DNA of 64,000 nucleotides from Tautonia plasticadhaerens (GCF_007752535.1 NZ_CP036426.1:7192001-7256000); one strand, 5' to 3'; shown: positions 42,347 through 51,534, counted from the first letter of the stretch. Notes: generated by a model from the letters alone, not told the origin. Program-made: numbers and translations.

Positions 42347-42847
42347 GTGTCTTCGAGCGATAACCAGAACTCGCCGCCGTGGACCTACCGGATGGACATC
42401 ACGCCGACCGGGCAGTCCGTCCCCTATGCCGCGGGCAACGACCCGGTGGCGTTGCTGAACCTGATGGTCAACCTCCAGTCGCAGACCATCGAGTTGCAGC
42501 GGCAGACGCTCGAGGCCCAGCGGCAGCAGCTCGAGATGATCCGGGAGACGACCCAGGTCGCCCGGGAGCAGCGGGCCCGTCAGGTCGCCGACCTGGAACG
42601 CTGGCAGAACAGCCACGGCGACGTGCTCGACACCTGCAAGGAGTCGCTCGGGAAGCTGGAGCAGGTCCACGCCTCGCTGCTCGGCGACCTGACCGAGTAC
42701 CTCGCCGAGTATCACGAGAACCTCGTCGACGGCGACTTCGCCCTCTCCGACTTCGTCGACCGCTTCGGCCCCCGGCTGGCGCACCTGAACACCATGCTCG
42801 CCGTGCTCCGCCCCCTGGCCGCGCACCAGAAGAAGCCGAACACCTGA
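42347..42847 (+). CDS. Coiled-coil protein of unknown function
   Basis: A 166-residue cytoplasmic protein. Residues about 40–100 form a Gln/Arg-rich coiled coil (NLQSQTIELQRQTLEAQRQQLEMIRETTQVAREQRA), and the C-terminal part is helical, ending in DFVDRFGPRLAHLNTMLAVLRPLAAHQKK. A GTG at 42347 behind GAGGAGG was preferred; an upstream ATG at 42287 would add 20 residues but has a poor ribosome site. No known domain recognised. Short proteins of this layout are found in planctomycetes with no assigned role. Confidence 0.7.
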   Translation: MSSSDNQNSPPWTYRMDITPTGQSVPYAAGNDPVALLNLMVNLQSQTIELQRQTLEAQRQQLEMIRETTQVAREQRARQVADLERWQNSHGDVLDTCKESLGKLEQVHASLLGDLTEYLAEYHENLVDGDFALSDFVDRFGPRLAHLNTMLAVLRPLAAHQKKPNT

Positions 42848-42959
42848 GCACCCGGCAGGGGGACCGCGCCGGACCCCTCCCGAGGGCGGCTCCCCGTTCG
42901 TCCCGGGTGGGCCGCGGACGCCGAGGCCGATCGCCCTCGGACGCCGAGGGGAGGCCGCC

Positions 42960-44798
42960 GTGCGAGGCCCAGCGACCTGGACCATCTCGACCGCCCTGCT
43001 GCTCGTCGCCGGGGCCGGCGGTTGGTGGGCCTGGTCGTCGGTCGCCCGGCCCGGGGCCGACCCGGCCGACGGGGCCCGGGCGGCCTATGAAGGCGGCGAC
43101 TTCGAGCGGGCCGCCGGGCTCGCCCGGGAGCGACTGCGGGCGGACCGCGGCGATCGGCGGGCGGCCCTGCTGCTCGCCCGATCCTACGCCCGGCTGGGGG
43201 ACGCCGACTCGGCCCGTCGGGTCTACGGACGGGTCGATCGCGCCGCCATGGAGGCGGAGGATCTGTACCTGCTCGGCGAGATCCTGCGTCGGGAAGGGCG
43301 GCCGGACGAGGCCCGGGCGGCCTTCGAACTCGCCCTGGCCGACGACCCCTCGCACGCCGAGGCGACCGCCGCCCTGATGGGGCGGGATTTCGAGCAGGGC
43401 CGGTTCGAGCGGGTCCTGGGCGGGGCCGACCGGCTCGACGGTCGGCCCGGCTGGGAGGCCTTCTCCGCCGCGATGCGGGGGAGAGCGGAGCTGGCCCTGC
43501 TCGACCCCCGGGGGGCCGCCCGATCCCTCGACCGGGCCCTGAGGCTCGACCCGACCCCGGGTCGCGCGCCGATCCCCCCCGACGAGATCCGCAAGGACCT
43601 GGCGAGGGCCCACCTCGGCCTCGGCCGGGGGGACCTCGCCGGGCCCGTGCTGAAGGCGGTCGACCCGCCCGACGCCGAATCGCTGTGGCTGGCCGGCCGG
43701 GCCGGGCTGCAACGGGGGGAGATCGATGCGGCCATCTCGTCTCGGACGAGGGCCCGATCGCTCGGGGTGCCGGAAGATCCGATGCGGGTCGAGCCGGCCC
43801 CCTATGTCGGCTCCGACCGCTGCGTCGACTGCCATCCCGCCATCGTCCGGGACCAGCAGTCGAGCAGCCACGCCCGGACCTTCCATCCCGACCCCGAGCC
43901 GGGCGTGCTCCCCCTCCCCGACGGGCCGGTCCCCGACCCGATCGACCCGGAGATCGTCCACCGGATCCGGGCCGAGGGGGGTGCGATCGTCTTCGAGACC
44001 GAGGCCGAGGGCGACCGATCCTGGGCCAGGGTCCTGCACGTGCTGGGCTCCGGCACCCGCGGGATGACGCCGGTCGGGGTCGACGAGCAGGGCCGAGTCG
44101 TCGAGCTGAGGCTCTCGCACTACGGCGAGGGGGTGGGCTGGGGCCGGACGACCGGACACCCCGAGGTGCCCGAGACGCCGGGGGCGTGGCTCGGCCTGCC
44201 CCTCTCGGCCCGGGAGCAGCGGGCCTGCCTCGATTGCCACACGACGAACTTCCGGGAGGCCGGGGCGAGGGCCGGCCCGACGCTGGCCGACGGCGCGATC
44301 GGCTGCGAACGATGCCACGGCCCGGCGGGGAACCACCTGATGGCCGTCGACCGGGGGTTCCCCGACCCGGCGATCGCCCGGCCGAGGCTGGCGACCGCCG
44401 GCCAGGTCGTCGGGCTCTGCGGGGACTGCCACCGCCCGCCCTCGGACGCCCCCCTGCCCGAGTCGAGCCACCCCTCCGCCGTCCGGTTCCAGGCGGCCAC
44501 GTTCGTCCGGAGCCCCTGCTTCGCCCGCGCGCCCGCCTCGGCGAAGTTCGACTGCGTGAGCTGCCACGACCCCCACCGGGACGCCGAGCACGAGCCACGG
44601 CATTACGAGGAGGTTTGCCTCTCCTGCCACCCCGGACCGGCCGTCGCCGCGACCGGGCCGCCCTCCGAGGCCACCCGATCCGCCCCCTGCCCGATCAACC
44701 CGAGCCGGGGCTGCATCGACTGCCACATGCCCCGGCGGCCGAGCGTGATGGAGCACACCGAGTTCACCGACCACCACATCCGGGCCCAGCCGGATTGA
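42960..44798 (+). CDS. Seven-heme c-type cytochrome with N-terminal TPR repeats
   Basis: A 612-residue exported or membrane-anchored protein (GTG start, GGGGAGG upstream). The N-terminal hydrophobic helix is followed by TPR repeats to about residue 260 (AAYEGGDFERAAGLARERLRA, LYLLGEILRREGRPDEARAAFELALADDP). The second half has seven CXXCH heme sites: CVDCH (residue 288), CLDCH, CERCH, CGDCH, CVSCH, CLSCH and CIDCH (585). The layout (VGSDRCVDCHPAIVRDQQSSSHARTF) is that of the cytochrome c-552/554-like multiheme group. It should carry electrons in the periplasm. Partners and acceptor are unknown. Confidence 0.9.
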   Translation: MRGPATWTISTALLLVAGAGGWWAWSSVARPGADPADGARAAYEGGDFERAAGLARERLRADRGDRRAALLLARSYARLGDADSARRVYGRVDRAAMEAEDLYLLGEILRREGRPDEARAAFELALADDPSHAEATAALMGRDFEQGRFERVLGGADRLDGRPGWEAFSAAMRGRAELALLDPRGAARSLDRALRLDPTPGRAPIPPDEIRKDLARAHLGLGRGDLAGPVLKAVDPPDAESLWLAGRAGLQRGEIDAAISSRTRARSLGVPEDPMRVEPAPYVGSDRCVDCHPAIVRDQQSSSHARTFHPDPEPGVLPLPDGPVPDPIDPEIVHRIRAEGGAIVFETEAEGDRSWARVLHVLGSGTRGMTPVGVDEQGRVVELRLSHYGEGVGWGRTTGHPEVPETPGAWLGLPLSAREQRACLDCHTTNFREAGARAGPTLADGAIGCERCHGPAGNHLMAVDRGFPDPAIARPRLATAGQVVGLCGDCHRPPSDAPLPESSHPSAVRFQAATFVRSPCFARAPASAKFDCVSCHDPHRDAEHEPRHYEEVCLSCHPGPAVAATGPPSEATRSAPCPINPSRGCIDCHMPRRPSVMEHTEFTDHHIRAQPD

Positions 44799-44834
44799 GG
44801 CGGGGGCCCGGACGGAGGGGAGGCGGGCGGCGTG

Positions 44835-46184
44835 TCAGCCGTCGAGGCGATCGAGGCGTCCGGTGCTGTCGCCCAGCTCGTCGACGGGGGTGTCCATGCG
44901 GTCGAGCATCGCGAGGAACAGGTTGTTCAGCGGCGTGTCCTCGTCGTATCGGAGGTGCCGGCCGGTCCGGATCCGGCCGCAGCCGCCCCCGGCCAGGACG
45001 ATCGGCAGCTCGTTGTGGTTGTGGCGGTTGCCGTCGCCGATGCCGCTGCCGTAGACGATCATCGAGTGGTCCAGCAACGAGCCGTCCCCCTCGGGGATCT
45101 CCTTCAAGCGGCCGAGGAAGTAGGAGAGCTGCTCGACGTGGTAGCGGTTGATCCGCGCGATCTTCTCCTGCTTCTCGGCGTCCCCCTGGTGGTGGGAGAG
45201 GCTGTGGTGCCCCTCGGGCACGTCGATCCAGTTGTAGCTCTTGTTGCTGCCCTCGTTGGCGAAGACCATCGTGGCGATGCGGGTCTGGTCGGTCTGGAAG
45301 GCCAGCACGAGCATGTCGAGCATCAGCCGGAGGTGGTCCTGATTGTCCTTGGGGACCCCCTCGGGCTTGACGAGGTCGTCGGGCCGCTCGACCTCCTCGG
45401 TGCGCCTCTGCTCGGCCATGACGAGCCGACGCTCGATCTCCCGGACGGCGCCGAGGTACTCGTCGACCTTGCGGCGGTCGTCGACGCCGAGTCGGCCGTG
45501 GAGCCGCCGGGCGTCCTCGGAGACGAGGTCGAGGATGCTCCGGTTGTAGCGCCGCCGACGCTCGGTGAGCCGGTCGGGGGAGTCGTCGCCGAAGAGGCGC
45601 TCGAACACCAGCCGGGGGTTGATCTCCTTGGGGACCGGCTGCGTGGGGCTCCTCCAGGAGATGTTCGAGGAGTAGGCGCAGCTGTAGCCGGAGTCGCAGT
45701 TTCCCGACTGGGCGCTCGGGTCGACCCCCAGCTCCAGGGAAGGCAGCCGGGTGTGATGCCCCATCTTGGCCGCCGCGACCTGGTCGACCGAGACGCCGGC
45801 CCGGATGTCGGCGCCGTTGGTCTTGACCGGGTGGACGCCGGTGAGGAAGCAGGCCATGGATCGGGCGTGGTCGCCGCCGCCGTCGCCGTGGGCGCGGGCG
45901 GTGTCCTGGGCCAGGCCGCTGAGGACGAGCAATTGCTGCTTGAAGGGGTCGAGCGGCTCCAGGACCCGGGGGAGCGTGAAGTCGTCCCCGAGCTGCTCGG
46001 GGGTCCAGCCGGGCATGTGGGCGCCGTTGGGGACGTAGAGGTAGGCCATCCGGGTCGGGGCGACCTTGCCGCCGGGGCGTCGGGCGAGCCCGGCGGCCGG
46101 GGCCATGGCCTCCAGCCAGGGCAGCGCCATCGCGGTGCCCAGGCCCTTCAGGACGGCCCTTCGGGACAGGGGGGGGAAGCGCAT
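44835..46184 (-). CDS. DUF1552 Tat-exported protein
   Basis: A 449-residue DUF1552 protein with a twin-arginine signal (LSRRAVLKGLGTAMALPWLEAM). Family stretches are MAYLYVPNGAHMPGWTP, HARSMACFLTGVHP, PSLELGVDP, SNISWRSPTQPVPKEINPRLVFERLFG, and GHHSLSHHQGD, followed by MIVYGSGIGDGNRHNHNELPIVLAGGG, an alkaline-phosphatase-like region. DUF1552 genes almost always accompany a DUF1592/1588-type cytochrome gene; here the cytochrome is upstream with 3 nt between them. The biochemical role of the pair is not known; it is thought to act in the periplasm on extracellular polymers. Confidence 0.93.
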   Translation of the reverse strand: MRFPPLSRRAVLKGLGTAMALPWLEAMAPAAGLARRPGGKVAPTRMAYLYVPNGAHMPGWTPEQLGDDFTLPRVLEPLDPFKQQLLVLSGLAQDTARAHGDGGGDHARSMACFLTGVHPVKTNGADIRAGVSVDQVAAAKMGHHTRLPSLELGVDPSAQSGNCDSGYSCAYSSNISWRSPTQPVPKEINPRLVFERLFGDDSPDRLTERRRRYNRSILDLVSEDARRLHGRLGVDDRRKVDEYLGAVREIERRLVMAEQRRTEEVERPDDLVKPEGVPKDNQDHLRLMLDMLVLAFQTDQTRIATMVFANEGSNKSYNWIDVPEGHHSLSHHQGDAEKQEKIARINRYHVEQLSYFLGRLKEIPEGDGSLLDHSMIVYGSGIGDGNRHNHNELPIVLAGGGCGRIRTGRHLRYDEDTPLNNLFLAMLDRMDTPVDELGDSTGRLDRLDG

Positions 46185-46187
46185 GGC

Positions 46188-48938
46188 TCAGTTGCCTCCT
46201 TCGACCTTCCGCATGCGGAAGGCGTCGCTCGTGACGATGTCGGCGACCAGCCGGCCGAACCGGGAGTCGTGGCCGTCGAGGTCGGCCAGGATGCGGTCGA
46301 CGGCGCACCGGTCGTAGTACTCGAGCCCGCGCCCGAGCGCGTAGGTCATCAGGTTCTCGGCCAGGGTCCGGGCGAAGTCGTCGGCCCGGGCCTTCAGGAG
46401 GGCCACCAGGTCGCCCGGCCCGGCGAACGAGTCGCCGCCGGGGAGGGTGCCCGACGCGTCGATCGGGGCCTCGCCGTCCGAGTCCCGCCAGCGGCCGACG
46501 GCGTCGAAGTTCTCGAGGCCGAAGCCGAGCGGGTCCATCCTCCGGTGGCAGGAGGCGCACGAGGGATTCGTGCTGTGCTGCTCCATCCGCTGCCGGAGGG
46601 TGCCGGCCAGCTCGGGGCCCTCCTCCAGCTCGGGGACGTCGGGGGGAGGCGGCGGGATCGGGGAGCCGAGGATCTGGTCGAGGATGTACTTGCCCCGCTT
46701 CACGGGGGAGGTCCGCGTCGGGTTGGACGTGATCGTCAGGATACTGGCCTGGGTGAGCACGCCGCCGCGCCGGGCGTCCCCGGGGAGGTCGACCCGGCGG
46801 AATTCGGGGCCCTCCACGCCGGGGATGCCGTAATGCGTCGCCAGCCGGTCGTTGAGGAAGGTGTAGTCGGCGTCGAGGAGGTCGAGGACGCTGCGGTCCT
46901 CCCGGACGATCGCCCCGAAGAACAGCTCGGTCTCGCGCCTCATGGCACGCCGAAGCTCGTCGTCGAACTCGGGGAAGCGGTCGGGGTCGGGGGCGACCGC
47001 GTCGAGGTTCTGGATCTGGAGCCACTGGCCGGCGAACCGCTCGATGAAGCGGGAGGCTCGGGGGTCCTGGAGCATCCGTCGGGCCTGCCGGGCCAGCTCC
47101 CCGGGGTCCTGGAGCCGCCCCTCGAAGGCGGCGCGGAACAGCTCCTCGTCGGGCATGCTGCTCCAGAGGAAATAGGAGAGGCGGGAGGCGAGCTCCCAGT
47201 CGGTCAGCGGCCGGACGTCCCCGGGGAGGCCCGGGTCGGGGGCGGAGCCGTACTCCACCCGGAACAGGAAGTTCGGCGAGACGAGGATCGCCTGTACGGC
47301 CACCCGCATCGCCTCCTCGAACGAGGCGCCGTCGCGTCGGACCATCCGGAAGAGGCCCATCAGCCCCTCGACCTCCTCCGGGGTGCTCGGGCGGCGATAG
47401 GCGCGGTTGGCGAGGCGTCGGAGGCTCGCGTGGGCGACCTCCTCGTAGGAACCGCTCAGGGCGGGCCCGGCGATGACCCGGCGATGCGACTCGGGCAGGG
47501 CGTGGTAGTACGACTCGACCGGCCCGACGAACTCGACGCGGTCGAGGACGAGGTTGCGGTCGCCCCGGAGGGCCTCGTCGGGGTGGTCCTGGTTGTAGTA
47601 GTCGTTCAGGAAGGACAGGGCGACGGCCCGCTTGCCCCGCTTGACCCGGACGCGGGCCTCGAAGGTGCCGGGCTCGGCCTCGGAGCTGGGGACGTCGAGG
47701 ACGTCGACGGTCTCGCCGTCGAACTTGACGCCGAGCCGGGCGGGGTCGGGGCCGGCCTGTTGGGCGAAGGCGACGACCCGGATCCGGTATTCGCCCTCGG
47801 CCTCGAAGTCATGCCGGAAGGAGATCTCGCCGGCGGTGGCGAGGAGGCGCCCCTTCCCGCCGTAAAGCTGGCCGCCGGCGTCGTCGTCGAGGGACTCGAC
47901 TTCCTTCGAGACGACCGGGTCGGTCGGCCCCTGGACCTCCAGGCGGTTGACGATCAGGTTGCGGTCGGCTGGCCGCTCCCCGGCGTCCTCGTCGTAGTAG
48001 TCGTTCAGGAAGGCGACGGCGACCCGCCTCGTCCCGGCCTTCAGGGCGACGGGCACCTCGTAGGTCATCCTCGATCGCCGGGTCGCCTCGACCTCGAACT
48101 CCCGGAGCGTGCGGCCGTCGACCCGGATGGCCATCCGGACGGGCTCGTCCCCGGCCTGGTCGCCGTACACCCGGGCCCTGAGGACGTACCGGCCGTCGGT
48201 CTCGAAGGCGTGGTCGATGCCGAGTTCGCCCTCGGAGGCGAGGATCTGGTCGTCGTCGCCGTGAGGCCGGCCCCCCTTGTCCCGGATCAGTCGACCGTCG
48301 TAGCCGACGGTCTTGCCGGGACCGGGGCCGGCGATGTCGATGGCCCGCCGGGTGATCTCCTCGGCCGCCTCCAGGTACTTCTCCAGGAGCAGCGGGTCGA
48401 GCGTGAGCACGTCGCCGATGTTGTCGAAGCCGTAGCCGACGTCGTCGGCCGGGAATTCTTCGGCGGGCTGGAAGTCGACGCCGAGCAGGTCGCGGACCGT
48501 ATAATCATATTCGGCCCGATTGAGCCTCCTGAGGGTGACGTTGCCGGGCTCGACGAGATTGCAGTCGATCTGGGAGAGCGTCGCGGCGATCCAGCCCGAG
48601 AGTTCGTCGACTTCGGCCCCCGAGGGCCTCGGCTCGACCCCCGCCGGGGGCATGTCCCCGTCCTCGATGAAGGATCGGATCAGCTCCCAGCGGTCGCGGT
48701 CCGAGGCGATCGAGGCGACCTCGGCGTAAGACTGGAGGTTCAGGTCGGCACTCTGCGTCTCGTCGCCGTGGCAGGAATAGCAGTACGTCTCCAGCAGGGG
48801 GCCGATCCGGGACCGGTACTCCTCGGCCGCGGCCGCCGCGTCCCCCTGCTCCGAGGCCCGGGAGGGCCGGGGGAGGAGCAGGAGGCCGAGGATCAGGGGG
48901 GCAATCAGTCGGGGGGATCGATACCGGACTCGAATCAC
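46188..48938 (-). CDS. DUF1592/DUF1588 planctomycete cytochrome
   Basis: A 916-residue exported protein. The N-terminal cytochrome domain has CYSCH at residues 53–57 (ETYCYSCHGDE). DUF1587 follows (LRRLNRAEYDYTVRDLLGVD … FPADDVGYGFDNIG), then two malectin-like carbohydrate-binding-type repeats with near-identical FLNDYY(D/N) stretches (about residues 220–320 and 360–460). DUF1595, DUF1592 and DUF1588 complete it (YRRPSTPEEVEG, RLSYFLWSSMPDEELF, and HSTNPSCASCHRRMDPLGFGLENFDAVG with a second heme-like CASCH at 794). It pairs with the DUF1552 gene. Binding of a polymer coupled to electron transfer is suggested by the domains but not shown. Confidence 0.93.
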   Translation of the reverse strand: MIRVRYRSPRLIAPLILGLLLLPRPSRASEQGDAAAAAEEYRSRIGPLLETYCYSCHGDETQSADLNLQSYAEVASIASDRDRWELIRSFIEDGDMPPAGVEPRPSGAEVDELSGWIAATLSQIDCNLVEPGNVTLRRLNRAEYDYTVRDLLGVDFQPAEEFPADDVGYGFDNIGDVLTLDPLLLEKYLEAAEEITRRAIDIAGPGPGKTVGYDGRLIRDKGGRPHGDDDQILASEGELGIDHAFETDGRYVLRARVYGDQAGDEPVRMAIRVDGRTLREFEVEATRRSRMTYEVPVALKAGTRRVAVAFLNDYYDEDAGERPADRNLIVNRLEVQGPTDPVVSKEVESLDDDAGGQLYGGKGRLLATAGEISFRHDFEAEGEYRIRVVAFAQQAGPDPARLGVKFDGETVDVLDVPSSEAEPGTFEARVRVKRGKRAVALSFLNDYYNQDHPDEALRGDRNLVLDRVEFVGPVESYYHALPESHRRVIAGPALSGSYEEVAHASLRRLANRAYRRPSTPEEVEGLMGLFRMVRRDGASFEEAMRVAVQAILVSPNFLFRVEYGSAPDPGLPGDVRPLTDWELASRLSYFLWSSMPDEELFRAAFEGRLQDPGELARQARRMLQDPRASRFIERFAGQWLQIQNLDAVAPDPDRFPEFDDELRRAMRRETELFFGAIVREDRSVLDLLDADYTFLNDRLATHYGIPGVEGPEFRRVDLPGDARRGGVLTQASILTITSNPTRTSPVKRGKYILDQILGSPIPPPPPDVPELEEGPELAGTLRQRMEQHSTNPSCASCHRRMDPLGFGLENFDAVGRWRDSDGEAPIDASGTLPGGDSFAGPGDLVALLKARADDFARTLAENLMTYALGRGLEYYDRCAVDRILADLDGHDSRFGRLVADIVTSDAFRMRKVEGGN

Positions 48939-49339
48939 GTCGCAGACCTCGGGGCTGGGGGGGCGGGGCCGAGGGGGCTCTGACGGGGGGGATCGCTGGC
49001 GGGAGTGGGTCGATCATGGCATTATCGGGGGGATTCAACCTTGATTCAACGCCTTTCCGGGGGATTCCGCCGGGACGGCCGATCATGCCAGGTCGAGCAC
49101 TCGGCCCGAGGTTTGCGTCAAGGGACGTCGCGGTTTCCGCCTGGGGTCCGCCCATCGCGCGCCGCATCGGCCGGCGCGACGCCCTTGCCCGGACCAACGC
49201 CGAGCGATCGAGCGGGGACGTGCCGGGCGATCCGGGAGTGAGGCCGGGCGTCCGGGGTCGAACGACCACGAGAGCGGGACATCGCCGGATCGACGCGTGC
49301 CCGGGGCCCCGTCGACGCGGCCAGGACAGGGGGAACGTG
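48939..49339. other. Divergent intergenic region
   Basis: 401 bases between the DUF1592 gene and the TerB-like gene. An A+T-richer part near 49015–49055 (GGCATTATCGGGGGG, TTCAACCTTGATTCAACG) may hold promoters. No gene or clear promoter pair was found. Confidence 0.5.
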
Positions 49340-49813
49340 ATGGGACTCTTCGAGCTCTTGCATGGCGCCCGGAATCGGGCGTCGACGCTGGACGAACGCA
49401 CCAGGAGCCGGCTGATCGAGGCCTGGGGGCTCGACGAGGGGGACCTCGCCGAGCGGGCCCCGGAGGAGACCGCCGGGGGGACTCCCCTGGACTACGACCG
49501 CACCCAGTGGGTCCGCAAGCTCCGACACCTGCTCGACGAGCTGCCCGACTCCGAGCCCCGGTGGGAGGTCCTGGTCCGGGAGGGCCGGGCCAAGCGGTTC
49601 GACGAGACCTGGATGCGTGGCCTGATGCTCGACGAGTTCGCCATGATGGTCCGCCGGGCCGTGGCCGATCGCGTCTTCACCGAGCGGGAGCGGAAGAACC
49701 TGGACCAGGCACGCTCCCTGATCGGCCTGAACGAGGCGGAGGCGTCGGCGATCTACGCCTCGGTCGTCCGGGAGGCCGAGAGCTTCTTCGGCGAGCACGT
49801 CGAGGGGACCTGA
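49340..49813 (+). CDS. Hypothetical TerB-like helical protein
   Basis: A 157-residue, wholly helical, acidic protein. The C-terminal half (LMLDEFAMMVRRAVADRVFTERERKNLDQARSLIGLNEAEASAIYASVVREAESFFG) resembles TerB-like helical domains in pattern: helix, acidic loop, helix with RxLxGLxEAE. No other domain is visible. The ATG at 49340 lies after AGGGGGA. Function unknown; tellurite-type stress roles are only a family name here. Confidence 0.6.
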   Translation: MGLFELLHGARNRASTLDERTRSRLIEAWGLDEGDLAERAPEETAGGTPLDYDRTQWVRKLRHLLDELPDSEPRWEVLVREGRAKRFDETWMRGLMLDEFAMMVRRAVADRVFTERERKNLDQARSLIGLNEAEASAIYASVVREAESFFGEHVEGT

Positions 49814-49845
49814 ACCCTCGACCCGGCCCCGGCCAGGCCCCCCGA

Positions 49846-50241
49846 TCACTCGCCCGCCCCTCCCCGCAGCAGCTCGGGCAGGGGCTGGGGGCGGCCGTCG
49901 CGGTCGACGCAGGCGAGGGTGGAGTGGCCCTCGGCCAGCAGCTCGCCGCCCCGGAGCAGCTCATAGCGGTGGACGATCTTGACGTGGGTGACGCGTTGGA
50001 CCGAGGTCCGGAGCGTCAGCAGGTCGTCGTATCGGGCCGGCCGCTTGTACTTGCACCCGACATCGATGATGACGAGCAGGTAGCCGGAGTCCTCGATCTC
50101 CCGGTAGGAGAGCCCTCGGGCCCGGAGCAGCTCGGTCCGGCCCATCTCGAAGTAGACGAGGTAATTGGCGTGGTGGAGCAGCCCCATCCGGTCGGTCTCG
50201 GCGTATCGGACCCGGATGGGCAGGTCGTGGTGCTCCGTCAT
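49846..50241 (-). CDS. Acyl-CoA thioesterase (YbgC/4-HBT hot-dog fold)
   Basis: A 131-residue hot-dog-fold thioesterase. The signature RVRYAETDRMGLLHHANYLVYFEMGRTELLR holds the catalytic Asp17 and the family's conserved helix. It hydrolyses short- or medium-chain acyl-CoA; substrate unknown. The start at 50241 has AGGGAG upstream. An ATG at 50271 in the same frame overlaps the stop of the upstream phosphatase by 4 nt and is the alternative. It closes a minus-strand run with two phosphatase genes. Confidence 0.9.
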   Translation of the reverse strand: MTEHHDLPIRVRYAETDRMGLLHHANYLVYFEMGRTELLRARGLSYREIEDSGYLLVIIDVGCKYKRPARYDDLLTLRTSVQRVTHVKIVHRYELLRGGELLAEGHSTLACVDRDGRPQPLPELLRGGAGE

Positions 50242-50267
50242 GTCGGGCTCGCTCCCTGGGCCGGTCG

Positions 50268-50969
50268 TCATCGGGCGGCGGTGTCCGACTCCGCAGGCCG
50301 GGTGACGACGCGGAGTGGGTAGGGGTCGTAGGGCCACTCCGACCGGTTCGGGGTGCCCGGCCGGTAGTGCCGGTCGATCCACCGGCGGAAGACCTCCGCA
50401 GAGTGGTCGGCCCCTTCCCGGCCCAGCCAGCCCTCATACTGGCGGAGATGCCCGAGCATCACCAGTCCGTCCTCGGTCGGCAGGTACAGGTAATAGGGCG
50501 AGAACTGGGACCGGGCCTCCTCCAGCGTGCCCCCGGGGCGGAGGAGGACGGCCATCATGGAGACGAGCCCGGTACGCTCGGCGCCGAACTGGCAGTGGAT
50601 GAGCAGGGGCCGCTCGGCCGTGTCGAGCACCTCGACCAGGCCCCGGGCCTGTTCCGGGGTGAGCCAGTAGTCCGAGGCGAGCGGCACGTCGATCAGGGTC
50701 GCGCCGGCCCCGATGGTGGCGAGGCGCTCCGCGGGGTACCACTCGGCCCCCGGGTTGGGGCCCCGGAGGTTCAGGACGGTCCGGATCCCTCGGTCTCCGA
50801 TCAGGCGGGAGAGGGCCCCGGCGTCGAGCTGCCTCGATCGATAGATCCGGGTCGGCTCAACGACGCCGACGTTCCCCGTCGCCCATCGCCAGCCGACGAG
50901 GGCCGAGGTCAGCAGCAGGGTCGCCGCCAGGGATCGGGCGACTCGTCGTGAGATCCGTCTGCGGGCCAT
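50268..50969 (-). CDS. Membrane-anchored CX5R dual-specificity-type phosphatase (second copy)
   Basis: A 233-residue protein with an N-terminal membrane anchor (ARSLAATLLLTSALVGWRW). The phosphatase domain shows the general motif RSRQLDAGALSRLIGDRGIRTVLNLRG and the active-site loop HCQFGAERTG (Cys-x5-Arg). It belongs to the dual-specificity/tyrosine phosphatase superfamily, possibly acting on phosphate esters outside the membrane. The first 113 nt overlap the 3' end of the upstream phosphatase gene in another frame, and the membrane anchor is encoded in this overlap. Its partner is a paralogue. Confidence 0.85.
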   Translation of the reverse strand: MARRRISRRVARSLAATLLLTSALVGWRWATGNVGVVEPTRIYRSRQLDAGALSRLIGDRGIRTVLNLRGPNPGAEWYPAERLATIGAGATLIDVPLASDYWLTPEQARGLVEVLDTAERPLLIHCQFGAERTGLVSMMAVLLRPGGTLEEARSQFSPYYLYLPTEDGLVMLGHLRQYEGWLGREGADHSAEVFRRWIDRHYRPGTPNRSEWPYDPYPLRVVTRPAESDTAAR

Positions 50970-51534
50970 CCTCGGCCTCCTCGGGACTCGGGCGGTGGAG
51001 CGCGGCGAAGGCCTCGATCAGGGGGCGGTCGTCCAGTGCGTCTTCGGGCTCGGTCCAGGGGAACCGCTCCAGCTCCCGCCAGGCCCGAGCGGCCGACCAC
51101 CCCTCGTGCCGGATCCGGTAGGCCGCGTGCACCAGGTTCGTCCGGTGGTGGCCGCCGACGCAGTGGAAGAAGACCGGCTGCCGGTCGGGATTGGCCAGCA
51201 GGTCGGCCGCCTCGGCGAGCTGGTCGAGCGTGGCCGTCGATCCCCTCATCGGCACGATCACCCAGTCGACCCCGGTCCGCCGGATCACGCGCTCCTGGTC
51301 GACGTACTTGGGGTCGTGGGCGTTGATCGCCGTGAGCGTGACGACCGTCCGGATCCCCTCGCGCTCGATCATCCTGCGGAGCGGCCCGGGACGCTGCCAG
51401 GCCCCCCGGACGATCACGCCGGGGGCGATCACCCTGACCCGCTTCTCGAACAGGTCGTGCCGGAATGCGGTCAGCGGGACGACGACGGCGAGGGCCGCGA
51501 GGATCGCGACGCGTCGCCGGGCTCTCCTGCTCAT
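50857..51534 (-). CDS. Membrane-anchored CX5R phosphatase (first copy)
   Basis: A 225-residue protein with a basic start (SRRARRRVAILAALAVVVPL, signal anchor). It has VRVIAPGVIVRGAWQRPGPLRRMIEREGIRTVVTLT and the P-loop FFHCVGGHHRTNL (Cys-x5-Arg), the same layout as the following gene. The ATG at 51534 has AGGAGG upstream; longer ORF starts are less likely. The C-terminal tail (about the last 35 residues) is Arg/Gly-rich and overlaps the downstream gene by 113 nt, so it may be a later extension. Substrate is unknown. Confidence 0.82.
   Translation of the reverse strand: MSRRARRRVAILAALAVVVPLTAFRHDLFEKRVRVIAPGVIVRGAWQRPGPLRRMIEREGIRTVVTLTAINAHDPKYVDQERVIRRTGVDWVIVPMRGSTATLDQLAEAADLLANPDRQPVFFHCVGGHHRTNLVHAAYRIRHEGWSAARAWRELERFPWTEPEDALDDRPLIEAFAALHRPSPEEAEDGPQTDLTTSRPIPGGDPAADLGPRRLAMGDGERRRR

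Noticed and set aside
44832-48983. A 1383-codon plus-strand frame opposite the DUF1552/DUF1592 genes
   Set aside because: Composition is that of an antisense frame of a high-G+C gene; no domain or ribosome site.
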